From Methylophilus sp. 5 (GTDB taxonomy: Bacteria; Pseudomonadota; Gammaproteobacteria; Burkholderiales; Methylophilaceae), in contig NZ_KI911560.1 of NCBI RefSeq assembly GCF_000515275.1, positions 248,001-312,000 on the forward strand: a stretch of 64,000 nucleotides of DNA, written 5' to 3'. The position numbers were made by a program, and so were the translations under genes. Under the pieces are notes generated by a model. The model saw only the letters and a program-made list of their open reading frames with translations. It did no database searches and was not told where the DNA came from. Positions 57,057-64,000 of this stretch are shown here, in pieces (the stretch's first letter is position 1; the number at the start of each line of letters is the position of its first letter).

Positions 57057-59492
57057 CTAAAAATCAGCCGTAGCCGATAACAGTAGTGTCCGTGGCATCC
57101 CCAGGTAGATATAGCCTTCGTTAGAAGTGTTCCAGTAATCACGGTTAAACAGGTTTTCAATATTGGCACGCAATGTAACAGGCGTCGCATTCAACACGGT
57201 TTTATAACGTGCCCCAATATCAAAACGGGTAATACTCGGGATAGACAAATTATTGGCTTGATCTACATATTGCTTGCTGGTGTAAATCACCCTGGAAGTG
57301 AGTGTCAGACCAGGCACAGGTACTGGATCCCACTCGCCACCCAGGCTGACTTGCCAATCAGGCACACCCACCGCGGTATTACCATTTAAAGCACTATCCT
57401 GATTTTTAACCAGCTCACCCTGCGTATAAGCACCGCCGCCCAGTACACGCACACCGTCAGCCACCTCACCAAACACATTAAATTCCACACCACGGTTACG
57501 CTGTTCACCACTCACGCTATACGTAGTACCGTTATTAATCGCACTAGGCCGCTCGATCTCAAACACACTCACGCTTGTGGCAAGCTTGCCCCAGTCCACT
57601 TTGACCCCTGCTTCTTTTTGTTTGGTTTTATAAGGCGAGAATATTTGTCCCCCATTACTTAATCCAGTCCCCGTAGGAGCCTGCTGCCCCTGACTCAAAC
57701 CTTCAATATAGTTAGCATACAAAGAAATGTTTTCTTGTAGCTTAAACACCACGCCAGCAACTGGTGTGAGGGCCTTTTTATCATAGGGATCAGTCGTCGC
57801 GAAAAGATAAGATTGTTGCTCTACTCTTTGATGCCTAGCACCTAACGTGACCTGTACTTTATCATCCAAGAAAGACAGCGTATCGGCCAGCGCATAACTG
57901 GTCAGCGTCATCGCGCCATACTTTTCCTTATTCCCAGGCAAACCTGCTGTACTTGGCGTATCAATATACGATGGCGCATAAATGTTACCGTTAATCGTGC
58001 CCGATACAGCAACAAAGTAAATATCGGTATTTTGGCTGACCTTGGTGGCACCCAGGCTCACCTGATGGCCAACAGGGCCGGTATCAAACTTGATACGGCT
58101 ACCCGCTTCAAACGACTCTGACTTGACTTCAAATAACTGCCACATGGCCATAGAGCTGTAGTTACCACTTGCGCTGGTCAGGCTCGGGTTCCCTGCCACG
58201 GCATCCATCTGGCTATTCCGGCTACCCACCCCAGCATAGACCATCACTGCATCGGTCAGGTCGTATTCGCCCCGCAACACCATAGAGCGGTCTTTCATTT
58301 GCGAGTGACCATATCCAGGATAATTTAACTGACTATCTGGCGCGCCGGGCATTTTGGTTAAACCAGCACCGACTGTAAATTGGCGGACCACTTTATTAAT
58401 GGTCTCTTGCTGGTTGATGAAGTCGGCTGTCACGCGCAAACGTTCACCACGGTAATCCAGTGCCAGGCTGCCCATGAATTCTTCCAGCTTTTGCTGATCA
58501 AGCGCGGTATCGCCTTTACGGTACATACCATTCAAGCGCACACCAAACTCGTTATTTTCACCGAAGCGACGACCTAAATCCGCCGTGCCGCCATAGACGG
58601 AGTCACTCATATAGGTGACACCAAAACGGCTTAGTGCCTCATCACCTGCACGTTTAGGGACAATATTAATACTGCCGCCAACGTTACCACTCGGTGGCAT
58701 GCCATTAAGCAATGCGCTAGGGCCTTTGAGCACCTCCACACGCTCAGCCATTTCTACCGGCACCCGAAAATATGGCATCAGCCCATACATGCCATTCAAG
58801 GCAATATCCTGGCTGGCCACGGTAAAACCACGGATAGAAAAGTCTTCGTTGATATTGGTACGGGCACTGGTCTGCCTGACAGAGGGATCATTTTGCAATA
58901 CATCACCAATACTGCGCGCCTGCTGATCCGCAATCACTTCAGCGGTATAGTTGGTGACATTAAACGGGACATCCAGAAAGTCACGCTGACCAAGTATCCC
59001 GGCACGACCTTTACGCGCAACCTGGGCACCCGCATATAACGCACTGTTTTCTGGCAGCCTTTTGCTTAAAACTGCAACCTCAGGCAAGGTATCTACCCTC
59101 TCTGATGTGGTCGGCGATACCGGCAAAGCTTTCTGTAACTTGTAGCTGCCGTTGTCCTGTATCACTGCCTGCAAACCACTCCCCACCAGGATAGCATTCA
59201 GGCCTAGCAATACATCATACTGCCCACGCAAGCCACGGCTTTGCTTGCCCTGAGTGAGACTGGCATCAATTACCAGCAAAATCCCCGTTTGTCTGGCATA
59301 GGCATTTAACACCTGATCGAGCGAACCTGAGTTGATATTAAATGCAGGTAAAGTCGCATTTTCTTGCACAGCTTCTGCATAGGCGTGTGGCATGTAGGCC
59401 ATCGATAGTAGGCCTGAAAGTAACATTAAACCAGCGATCTGCCTGATACGTAACGCAGGCATTGTTGCCTGGCGATAAGCGGGGTGTGACAT
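57057..59492 (-). CDS. TonB-dependent siderophore receptor with STN domain, cluster G
   Basis: 811 residues. Signal peptide 1-39 (ending HAYA), STN about 48-112, TonB-box-like PEVAVLSK near 135, plug about 165-285 (LDVPFNVTNYTAEVI, FSIRGFTVASQ, RVEVLKGPSALLNG), barrel ending SATADF. Close paralogue of the cluster C receptor (GAQVARKGRAGILG). Ligand unknown. Confidence 0.92.
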   Translation of the reverse strand: MSHPAYRQATMPALRIRQIAGLMLLSGLLSMAYMPHAYAEAVQENATLPAFNINSGSLDQVLNAYARQTGILLVIDASLTQGKQSRGLRGQYDVLLGLNAILVGSGLQAVIQDNGSYKLQKALPVSPTTSERVDTLPEVAVLSKRLPENSALYAGAQVARKGRAGILGQRDFLDVPFNVTNYTAEVIADQQARSIGDVLQNDPSVRQTSARTNINEDFSIRGFTVASQDIALNGMYGLMPYFRVPVEMAERVEVLKGPSALLNGMPPSGNVGGSINIVPKRAGDEALSRFGVTYMSDSVYGGTADLGRRFGENNEFGVRLNGMYRKGDTALDQQKLEEFMGSLALDYRGERLRVTADFINQQETINKVVRQFTVGAGLTKMPGAPDSQLNYPGYGHSQMKDRSMVLRGEYDLTDAVMVYAGVGSRNSQMDAVAGNPSLTSASGNYSSMAMWQLFEVKSESFEAGSRIKFDTGPVGHQVSLGATKVSQNTDIYFVAVSGTINGNIYAPSYIDTPSTAGLPGNKEKYGAMTLTSYALADTLSFLDDKVQVTLGARHQRVEQQSYLFATTDPYDKKALTPVAGVVFKLQENISLYANYIEGLSQGQQAPTGTGLSNGGQIFSPYKTKQKEAGVKVDWGKLATSVSVFEIERPSAINNGTTYSVSGEQRNRGVEFNVFGEVADGVRVLGGGAYTQGELVKNQDSALNGNTAVGVPDWQVSLGGEWDPVPVPGLTLTSRVIYTSKQYVDQANNLSIPSITRFDIGARYKTVLNATPVTLRANIENLFNRDYWNTSNEGYIYLGMPRTLLLSATADF

Positions 59493-59526
59493 GATTATTT
59501 CCTCATTGAAAAAGTAGTCTTCACTC

Positions 59527-59554
59527 CTATTCCGAATGAAAAAATAAAAGTGCT
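59527..59554 (-). promoter_or_regulatory. Candidate ECF promoter of the cluster G receptor
   Basis: Minus strand: AGCACTTTTATTTTTTCATT then CGGAATAG; same layout as the cluster C receptor element, with the ATTCG-type downstream part. Confidence 0.45.
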
Positions 59555-59606
59555 ACGCTTGAGGACTGTTTTTACAAAATCTCACACCATTAAAAACAAT
59601 GGTTAA

Positions 59607-60602
59607 TTAAGCCGCGTGCACTCGCACCCAATACCTTGAAAAATAATCAATGCGCAACGGCAATGCCTGCAATAACGACTGCAACACTCTATCAGTATCC
59701 AATAACGGAAACACCCCGGATACCAGCATATTCGCAACCGCCTGGTCGTAACGAATCACGCCCGCGCGATAACGGCTTAATTCATCAAGAAAATCGCCCA
59801 ACCGTAATTGCTCTGCTACCAGCCGACCATCCAACCAGGCATTCTCATTACCATTGGCACTCACCTTAGACAAAGCACCTTCCAGCAAACCCGCCTGCCT
59901 CCCGCTGGCAATGGTCAGGTCATGCAAGCCATTTGCGGACTGCAGTTTAACCGCCCCTTCATACACCGAGACTCTGGTTTCGTGTTGCTTCAGGCGCACA
60001 TTGAATTTTGTGCCTAAGGCAGTGGCCGCACCATCAGTAGCGGCACCATAAATGGTACCGTGCCGTGTTTGCACCAGCAAAGGCCTGGCTTGCACAACAT
60101 CCGGCGCCGTGCTGATATAAATTTCCCCGGCATGCAAAATGAGCTTACGCTCACGGGCACTGTAAGCAATATCCACTGACGTCGAGGTATTCATAACCAA
60201 CTGGCTGCCATCTGCCAACACGACTTTTTCTTGTTGCCCGGTATGCGTACGGTAATCTGCAGCCAGCGTTTGCCAGCTGTCACTTTGGCGCACAACGGGG
60301 ACAGCGCCGCCTGTCACCACGGCCACCCCTAACAGCTGCAATAATTGACGCCGCTTGGCTGATGGTAGCTTATGCCTGACCAAGCCGATGGTCGCCTGTG
60401 GGACCAATTGCAACTTTTGCTGCATGATTTCTATTTCTGACCAGGCCTGCTGGTGCGCGTCACTCATGGCCAGCCATACTTCAAATGCATGCTGCTGATC
60501 GGCAGTCACCTCTCCTGACCATAACAATACCTGCCACGCTAAAGCCTCCTGTTGCAGTTGTGCATAAGCTGCTGCCAGATTAAGGACATGTTGCTGACTC
60601 AT
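59607..60602 (-). CDS. FecR-family anti-sigma regulator, cluster G
   Basis: 331 residues; ATG overlaps the sigma stop (ATGA). Cytoplasmic QQEALAWQVLLWSGEVTADQ, then KRRQLLQLLGVAVVTGGAVP as a twin-arginine-like membrane segment, FecR domain (TGQQEKVVLADGSQLVMNTS, LHAGEIYIST) and C-terminal VSGVFPLLDTDRVLQ. An insertion GAATDGAATALGTKF within the FecR domain contains a near-duplication (AATDGAATALG). Confidence 0.92.
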   Translation of the reverse strand: MSQQHVLNLAAAYAQLQQEALAWQVLLWSGEVTADQQHAFEVWLAMSDAHQQAWSEIEIMQQKLQLVPQATIGLVRHKLPSAKRRQLLQLLGVAVVTGGAVPVVRQSDSWQTLAADYRTHTGQQEKVVLADGSQLVMNTSTSVDIAYSARERKLILHAGEIYISTAPDVVQARPLLVQTRHGTIYGAATDGAATALGTKFNVRLKQHETRVSVYEGAVKLQSANGLHDLTIASGRQAGLLEGALSKVSANGNENAWLDGRLVAEQLRLGDFLDELSRYRAGVIRYDQAVANMLVSGVFPLLDTDRVLQSLLQALPLRIDYFSRYWVRVHAA

Positions 60603-61102
60603 AACATCTCCATGCAGGCTTGTGTGGCTTTCAGCATGTATTTGCGGACTGCCGCCACCGAGATGCCTAGCTGATCTGCAATCTGACTGTAAGTGAGCTG
60701 CTCAAAGCGTGAAAGAATAAAGGTCTCGCGTACCTTGGCGGGTAATTGATCAAGTACGTTGTCTAGTTGTATCAAACTTTGTAAGGCAATCGCCTGCTGC
60801 TCGGGCGAAGGTGCGTCCACAGGGGGCAGTTGCAGCAGCCACTCCTGATAGGCCAACTCCAGGCGGTGGCGCCTGTAAAGGTCTATCATCAAGCCTTTGG
60901 CAATTTGCGTTAAATAAGCGCGCGCCTGCTCAGGCAAAGGCGTTTTATCCGCCACAATCAGCCGCACAAAAGTATCTTGTGCCAGATCAGCCGCAGTGTG
61001 CTGGCAAGACAGTTTTTTTCGCAACCAGGCTTTTAACCAGCCATGATGATGACTGTACAAATGATGCAACTGCTGTTGCACCCCGGGGTCAGGCATAGAC
61101 AT
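60599..61102 (-). CDS. ECF sigma factor, FecI-like, cluster G
   Basis: 167 residues; region 2 HTAADLAQDTFVRLI, region 4 EQLTYSQIADQLGISVAAVRKYM; N-terminus LYSHHHGWLKAWLRKKLS. The ATG at 61102 has a second ATG two codons later. Fur box 15 bases upstream. Confidence 0.93.
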   Translation of the reverse strand: MSMPDPGVQQQLHHLYSHHHGWLKAWLRKKLSCQHTAADLAQDTFVRLIVADKTPLPEQARAYLTQIAKGLMIDLYRRHRLELAYQEWLLQLPPVDAPSPEQQAIALQSLIQLDNVLDQLPAKVRETFILSRFEQLTYSQIADQLGISVAAVRKYMLKATQACMEML

Positions 61103-61116
61103 AATTTACTTGTTAA

Positions 61117-61131
61117 TAAGAATCATTATCA
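61117..61131. promoter_or_regulatory. Fur box, cluster G sigma gene
   Basis: TAAGAAT-C-ATTATCA, 7-1-7 repeat overlapping a further AATGATA on the right. Confidence 0.72.
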
Positions 61132-61292
61132 ATGATACCCAACACCGATTGACCAAAGCAATACTTATCTTGTGCAAGACAGTACCTAACGCTTAAATTT
61201 TACTTTTTAAACAACCGTGCTGACTAACAGCAGAGTCAAATAGAGCACTTAGCCTCTCATGCCCACTCGACCCCGGCTGATGCTACATACAG

Positions 61293-62606
61293 CTACTGCA
61301 CCAATCCGACCTGCTCACGCAGGCTGTTAATATCATGAGGCTCTCCACGCACAGTAAAAAAGGCACCTTCTTCTTCTGAGCGCTCGTTCAATACCTGACA
61401 GGTACTATAGATTTTGCCGCGTAGCTGCTGTGCTGACCAAGGCAGAAAAATCTCTGCTTCAACCAAGTCTTGCTGAAAAAAGTCGATGATGTGCTGGCGT
61501 AGCATCGCCACTTCTTCCGGACGGCGTGCACTCATGACAATGCAATCCGGGTATTTAAGCCGCAATGCCGCTTCACACGCTGCTTGCGCCGTGGCATCAC
61601 CCACGTAGTCAATTTTATTAAACACGCGAATACGCCGCACCACATCTGCGTCGATTTCTTCCAGCACTTTATCGGTCACTTCAAGCTGACGCTCAAACCC
61701 TGGGTCGCTGGCGTCGATCACATGAAGCAATAATGAGGCATCCAGTGCTTCATCCAGCGTAGACTTAAAAGAGGCCACCAGGTCATGAGGCAAGTTTTTA
61801 ATAAAGCCGACCGTATCACTCACCAGCACGCGTGGCACGCTCTCTGGGTACAGTGCGCGCACCGTGGTATCCAGCGTCGCAAACAGCTTATTCGCCACCA
61901 GCACCTCGCTGCCAGTGAGCGCGCGCATCAAGGTAGACTTACCGGCATTGGTGTAGCCAACCAAGGCCACACTCGCCAACGTCTGCCGTTCTTGACGCCG
62001 CGCGCGTTGCGTTTTGCGCTCGCCATCCATGACGATAATCTCTTGTTGCAGCTCGGCAATGCGGTCGCGAATCTTGCGTCTATCCAGCTCGGTATGCGAC
62101 TCCCCTGCGCCGCGACCACCCGCGCCACTGCGCTGACGCCCTTGTGGGCCAGCCAGCTTCGCCGCCTCACGCAACCGTGGCGCCATGTAACCCAAACGCG
62201 CGATCTCAACCTGCGCACGCGCGGCACGTGAGCGGGCATTGCGGTGAAAAATCTCCAAAATGACCATAGTGCGGTCCATCACCTCACAGCCAACTTCCAA
62301 CTCCAAATTACGCGCCTGCGACGGTGAAATTTCGTGGTCAACCAGCACCGCCTCAATAGGATGCACGGTGTGATTGAATGTCTGCGACTCGCTCTCCTCG
62401 GTCACACTGCGCACATACTCACGAATCTCTTCGCGCTTACCCACCCCAAGATAGCCAGTAATATCAAAGCCCTGACGCTTTTGCACAAAGGTGTGCACGA
62501 CCTTGTAGCCCAGCGTTTTAGCCAGTTCGCGCAGCTCGTTCAGCGAGGCTTCAAACTCCATATCGCTCACATTTGGCAGTTGAACGGCAGCAACAACGGC
62601 ATGCAT
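61293..62606 (-). CDS. hflX: Ribosome-associated GTPase HflX
   Basis: 437 residues from ATG at 62606, preferred because AAAGAG lies 6 bases upstream; an ATG at 62633 adds nine residues but lacks such a site. N-terminal HflX domain (FDITGYLGVGKREEI; RNLELEVGCEVMDRT), glycine-rich linker GAGGRGAGESHTELDRR, then the GTPase: G1 GYTNAGKST, G3 DTVGFIKNLP, G4 NKID. It rescues stalled or hibernating ribosomes, notably after heat stress. In many proteobacteria hfq precedes hflX; here no hfq is found upstream. Confidence 0.95.
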   Translation of the reverse strand: MHAVVAAVQLPNVSDMEFEASLNELRELAKTLGYKVVHTFVQKRQGFDITGYLGVGKREEIREYVRSVTEESESQTFNHTVHPIEAVLVDHEISPSQARNLELEVGCEVMDRTMVILEIFHRNARSRAARAQVEIARLGYMAPRLREAAKLAGPQGRQRSGAGGRGAGESHTELDRRKIRDRIAELQQEIIVMDGERKTQRARRQERQTLASVALVGYTNAGKSTLMRALTGSEVLVANKLFATLDTTVRALYPESVPRVLVSDTVGFIKNLPHDLVASFKSTLDEALDASLLLHVIDASDPGFERQLEVTDKVLEEIDADVVRRIRVFNKIDYVGDATAQAACEAALRLKYPDCIVMSARRPEEVAMLRQHIIDFFQQDLVEAEIFLPWSAQQLRGKIYSTCQVLNERSEEEGAFFTVRGEPHDINSLREQVGLVQ

Positions 62607-62782
62607 AACGGGCTCTTTTACTTCACTTTGCATTAGGGGATAAGGTCTTTATGAGTGTGTGAGGGCAGATAGTACCTGCAAATGCGAGAAGTACCACCAT
62701 GTGCGGTGAGATAAAGTGTTAATGAATGAGGTCGGTATGAGCGAGAGACGTAACGCCAATGGGACTTACGCAGAACGCGTAG

Positions 62783-62805
62783 GGCGGACTCGTTTACAGT
62801 CCGCC
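62783..62805. repeat. Intergenic hairpin GGCGGACT/AGTCCGCC
   Basis: Eight-base perfect arms with a seven-base loop inside the 240-base gap before hflX. The surrounding text (ACGCGTAGGGCGGACTCG ... CCGCCGTATGTCC) has the look of a dispersed short palindromic repeat. No second copy is present in this window. Confidence 0.5.
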
Positions 62806-62843
62806 GTATGTCCAATGCTTACGTGGGCTAAATCTGAGAACAA

Positions 62844-63101
62844 TTACTTTTGATTGTCGGCGAGTTTGGCGCAATGCAGATTAGCTTCTACTCGGTCAAA
62901 ACGAAAGCTTTCTGGCAATCGCCCGCGAAATACGCGCAAGCGCATAAGCAGTTCTTTCGCATGCTCTTGTTTAATGTCGTCAGAACTACGCTCACCTGCT
63001 ACACACAAGCTAATGTCGTCGCCCTCTTTAATCTCAAAAGCTTGTACAAAATTGTGAGGCAGTTTGACAGCTAATGAATTACCCCATTTTTGCACACGCA
63101 T
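62844..63101 (-). CDS. Orphan MazE/AbrB-type antitoxin, probably a remnant
   Basis: 85 residues from ATG at 63101 (MRVQKWGNSLAVKLP), the classic swapped-hairpin AbrB start. The middle EGDDISLCVAGE and RLRVFRGRLPESFRFDRVEAN match MazE-like antitoxins usually paired with a PIN toxin. Relatives normally end shortly after DRDEAN; here LHCAKLADNQK follows, and no toxin gene lies downstream, only the repeat-bearing gap before hflX. This looks like a module that lost its toxin by deletion. Confidence 0.75.
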   Translation of the reverse strand: MRVQKWGNSLAVKLPHNFVQAFEIKEGDDISLCVAGERSSDDIKQEHAKELLMRLRVFRGRLPESFRFDRVEANLHCAKLADNQK

Positions 63102-63181
63102 AAAACTAACCTCGCTTATTGATGACATGTACTAAGTGTGGAGCGAAACGGAATGCCACAGGCAAGTAACTCACATAGACT

Positions 63182-63406
63182 TTAGACAGACTTCTCAAGA
63201 CGCTCTGCAAGCCACACTTTAATAATTGATTGCCTGGTCACACCCAACCGCACGGCTTCCCGGTCAAGAGACTCAATCATCCATGTAGGGAAATCGACAT
63301 TCACCCGTTTTTGCGCTTGCATAGTGCGTGTTGCTTTTGACAAATCCAACGCAGCAGTGATATCAACACCTTCATCAAACTGCTGTTCAAAATCTTTAGC
63401 TTTCAT
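63182..63406 (-). CDS. brnA: BrnA-family antitoxin
   Basis: 74 residues. Central ribbon-helix-helix-like segment KRVNVDFPTWMIESLDREAV followed by LGVTRQSIIKVWLAERL. It should bind the BrnT toxin and repress the operon. Begins inside the last 11 bases of brnT. Confidence 0.85.
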   Translation of the reverse strand: MKAKDFEQQFDEGVDITAALDLSKATRTMQAQKRVNVDFPTWMIESLDREAVRLGVTRQSIIKVWLAERLEKSV

Positions 63407-63659
63407 AGAGTGCCACCTCCTCGGTACGTGAGCGACGAACAGAAATCAGCCGAACATTTGAACCTCTATAGGTAATCACGGCAGACCAATGCTTGCCATT
63501 AATCAGCCCGATCATCAGGTATCGCGGTTCATCTTCAGTTTTTGCAGGGATTTCCAGTAATCGGGAATCGTCCCACAACGCCTGAGCATCAATAAGATTA
63601 ATGCCATGCTTCTGAAGGTTGGCCTGACTTTTTGTTTCGTCAAACTCAAAAGTGATCAT
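63396..63659 (-). CDS. brnT: BrnT-family ribonuclease toxin
   Basis: 87 residues, RelE-like fold. Family marks: FEFDETKSQANLQKHGINLI near the start, EPRYLMIGLINGKHWSAVIT in the middle and VRLISVRRSRTEEVALYE at the end, including the conserved RR pair. Toxin precedes antitoxin, the normal BrnT-BrnA order. Confidence 0.88.
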   Translation of the reverse strand: MITFEFDETKSQANLQKHGINLIDAQALWDDSRLLEIPAKTEDEPRYLMIGLINGKHWSAVITYRGSNVRLISVRRSRTEEVALYES

Positions 63660-63736
63660 GGTATAAAAAATATACCTTTATTAATTAAAATGCAAGCACC
63701 TAAAGGTGGTATGTACTTGAGGACGTTAGTCACATT

Positions 63737-63756
63737 GTGGGCAACTAGTTGCCCAC
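63737..63756. repeat. Perfect 20-base palindrome
   Basis: GTGGGCAACTAGTTGCCCAC, fully self-complementary, followed by CCTTG. It may be an operator for a dimeric regulator, a terminator-like cruciform, or a dispersed GTGGGC-type repeat. Confidence 0.65.
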
Positions 63757-63773
63757 CCTTGTATTATCCCCCT

Positions 63774-63887
63774 ATCCTGATTTAGGATGATTGAGAGGCA
63801 TCTCAATCGAAGGCTAAGATGACGAGCCCACCCTTGGGATAAGCATGCTATATGTAAGCCCGCAACGTAGATTGTCACTTAGCCTTC
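63774..63887. other. Hairpin-rich intergenic stretch, function unknown
   Basis: Three nested or adjacent inverted repeats: ATCCT/AGGAT (63774-63788), GATTGAGA/TCTCAATC (63789-63808, four-base loop) and GAAGGCTAAG/CTTAGCCTTC (63809-63818 with 63878-63887, 59-base loop). Together with the palindrome at 63737 they leave little unpaired sequence, as in a structured RNA or recombination site. No known RNA family is recognised. The 307-base gap holds no other feature I can support. Confidence 0.45.
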
Positions 63888-63966
63888 AATTTCCATCCTT
63901 TAAAATCGAACGGTATCTTGGGCGCAACTATTTTCTGTTGTAGCCCGCATTCACAAGGTTGATTCT

Positions 63967-64000
63967 ATGGAAAACACTCAGTTAATCACTACACAACCTA
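63967..64000 (+). CDS. Start of a gene cut by the window end
   Basis: ATG at 63967 with AAGG 7-10 bases upstream opens a frame MENTQLITTQP that runs off the window. Eleven residues are too few to assign a function. Confidence 0.4.
   Translation, partial: MENTQLITTQP

Noticed and set aside
13007-61131. The receptor region as a lanthanide (lanthanophore) uptake locus, tempting in a methylotroph
   Set aside because: Fur-type boxes and FecI/FecR control point to iron; no lanthanide-linked gene such as xoxF is present. It stays possible for single receptors but is not supported.
62633-62815. Minus-strand frame of 60 codons between hflX and the MazE-like gene
   Set aside because: It runs through the GGCGGACT hairpin, ends at the hflX start region and has no family-like sequence; judged non-coding.
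1-64000. CRISPR arrays, tRNA or rRNA genes and prophage
   Set aside because: No regularly spaced repeats, no cloverleaf-like sequence or rRNA segment, and no phage structural genes were seen by eye.

Overview
The window looks like the chromosome of a Gram-negative betaproteobacterium, most likely a methylotroph of the Methylophilaceae. That placement is an inference from protein resemblance and gene style; no 16S rRNA or methanol dehydrogenase gene is present. Housekeeping genes (nadD, nrdA-nrdB-yfaE, metE/metR, eptA, hflX) frame a very large iron-acquisition region.

Layout. 1-606: 3' part of nadD. 628-4385: an AT-rich, translationally coupled His-Xaa-Ser operon (hxsA-hxsD-hxsB-hxsC) plus a fifth membrane-anchored gene of unknown function. 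4.7-6.9 kb: RES/Xre and VapC/Phd-type toxin-antitoxin modules and one small orphan gene. 6.9-11.4 kb: class Ia ribonucleotide reductase operon, preceded by a sigma-70-type promoter, two NrdR-like boxes and a cobalamin riboswitch, with a long imperfect palindrome between nrdA and nrdB. 11.7-13.0 kb: a FadL-type porin.

13.0-50.4 kb and 55.7-61.1 kb: seven FecI/FecR-controlled clusters (called A to G here), with eight ECF sigma factors, eight FecR anti-sigma factors and eight TonB-dependent receptors carrying N-terminal STN signalling domains. A: sigma, FecR, receptor, PepSY reductase-like protein. B: sigma, FecR, receptor. C: sigma, FecR, receptor, PepSY protein, DUF4198-like protein, MacA-MacB-OprM efflux pump. 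D: sigma, FecR, receptor. E: one sigma/FecR pair between two divergent receptors. F: two sigma/FecR pairs in tandem before one receptor. G: sigma, FecR, receptor, PepSY protein, 59-residue membrane protein. A Fur-box-like 7-1-7 sequence lies before the first sigma gene of every cluster. Most receptor and accessory genes have a second, shared promoter-like motif (a C-rich block and T tract, about 12 bases, then CGCGTGTC or ATTCG). The implied logic is Fur repression of the sigma genes, then sigma-dependent, ligand-induced receptor expression. No siderophore biosynthesis gene is visible, so the region looks built to use siderophores made by others.

61.3-64.0 kb: hflX, an orphan MazE-like antitoxin, a BrnT/BrnA module, palindromic repeats and a hairpin-rich intergenic stretch before a gene that runs off the window end.
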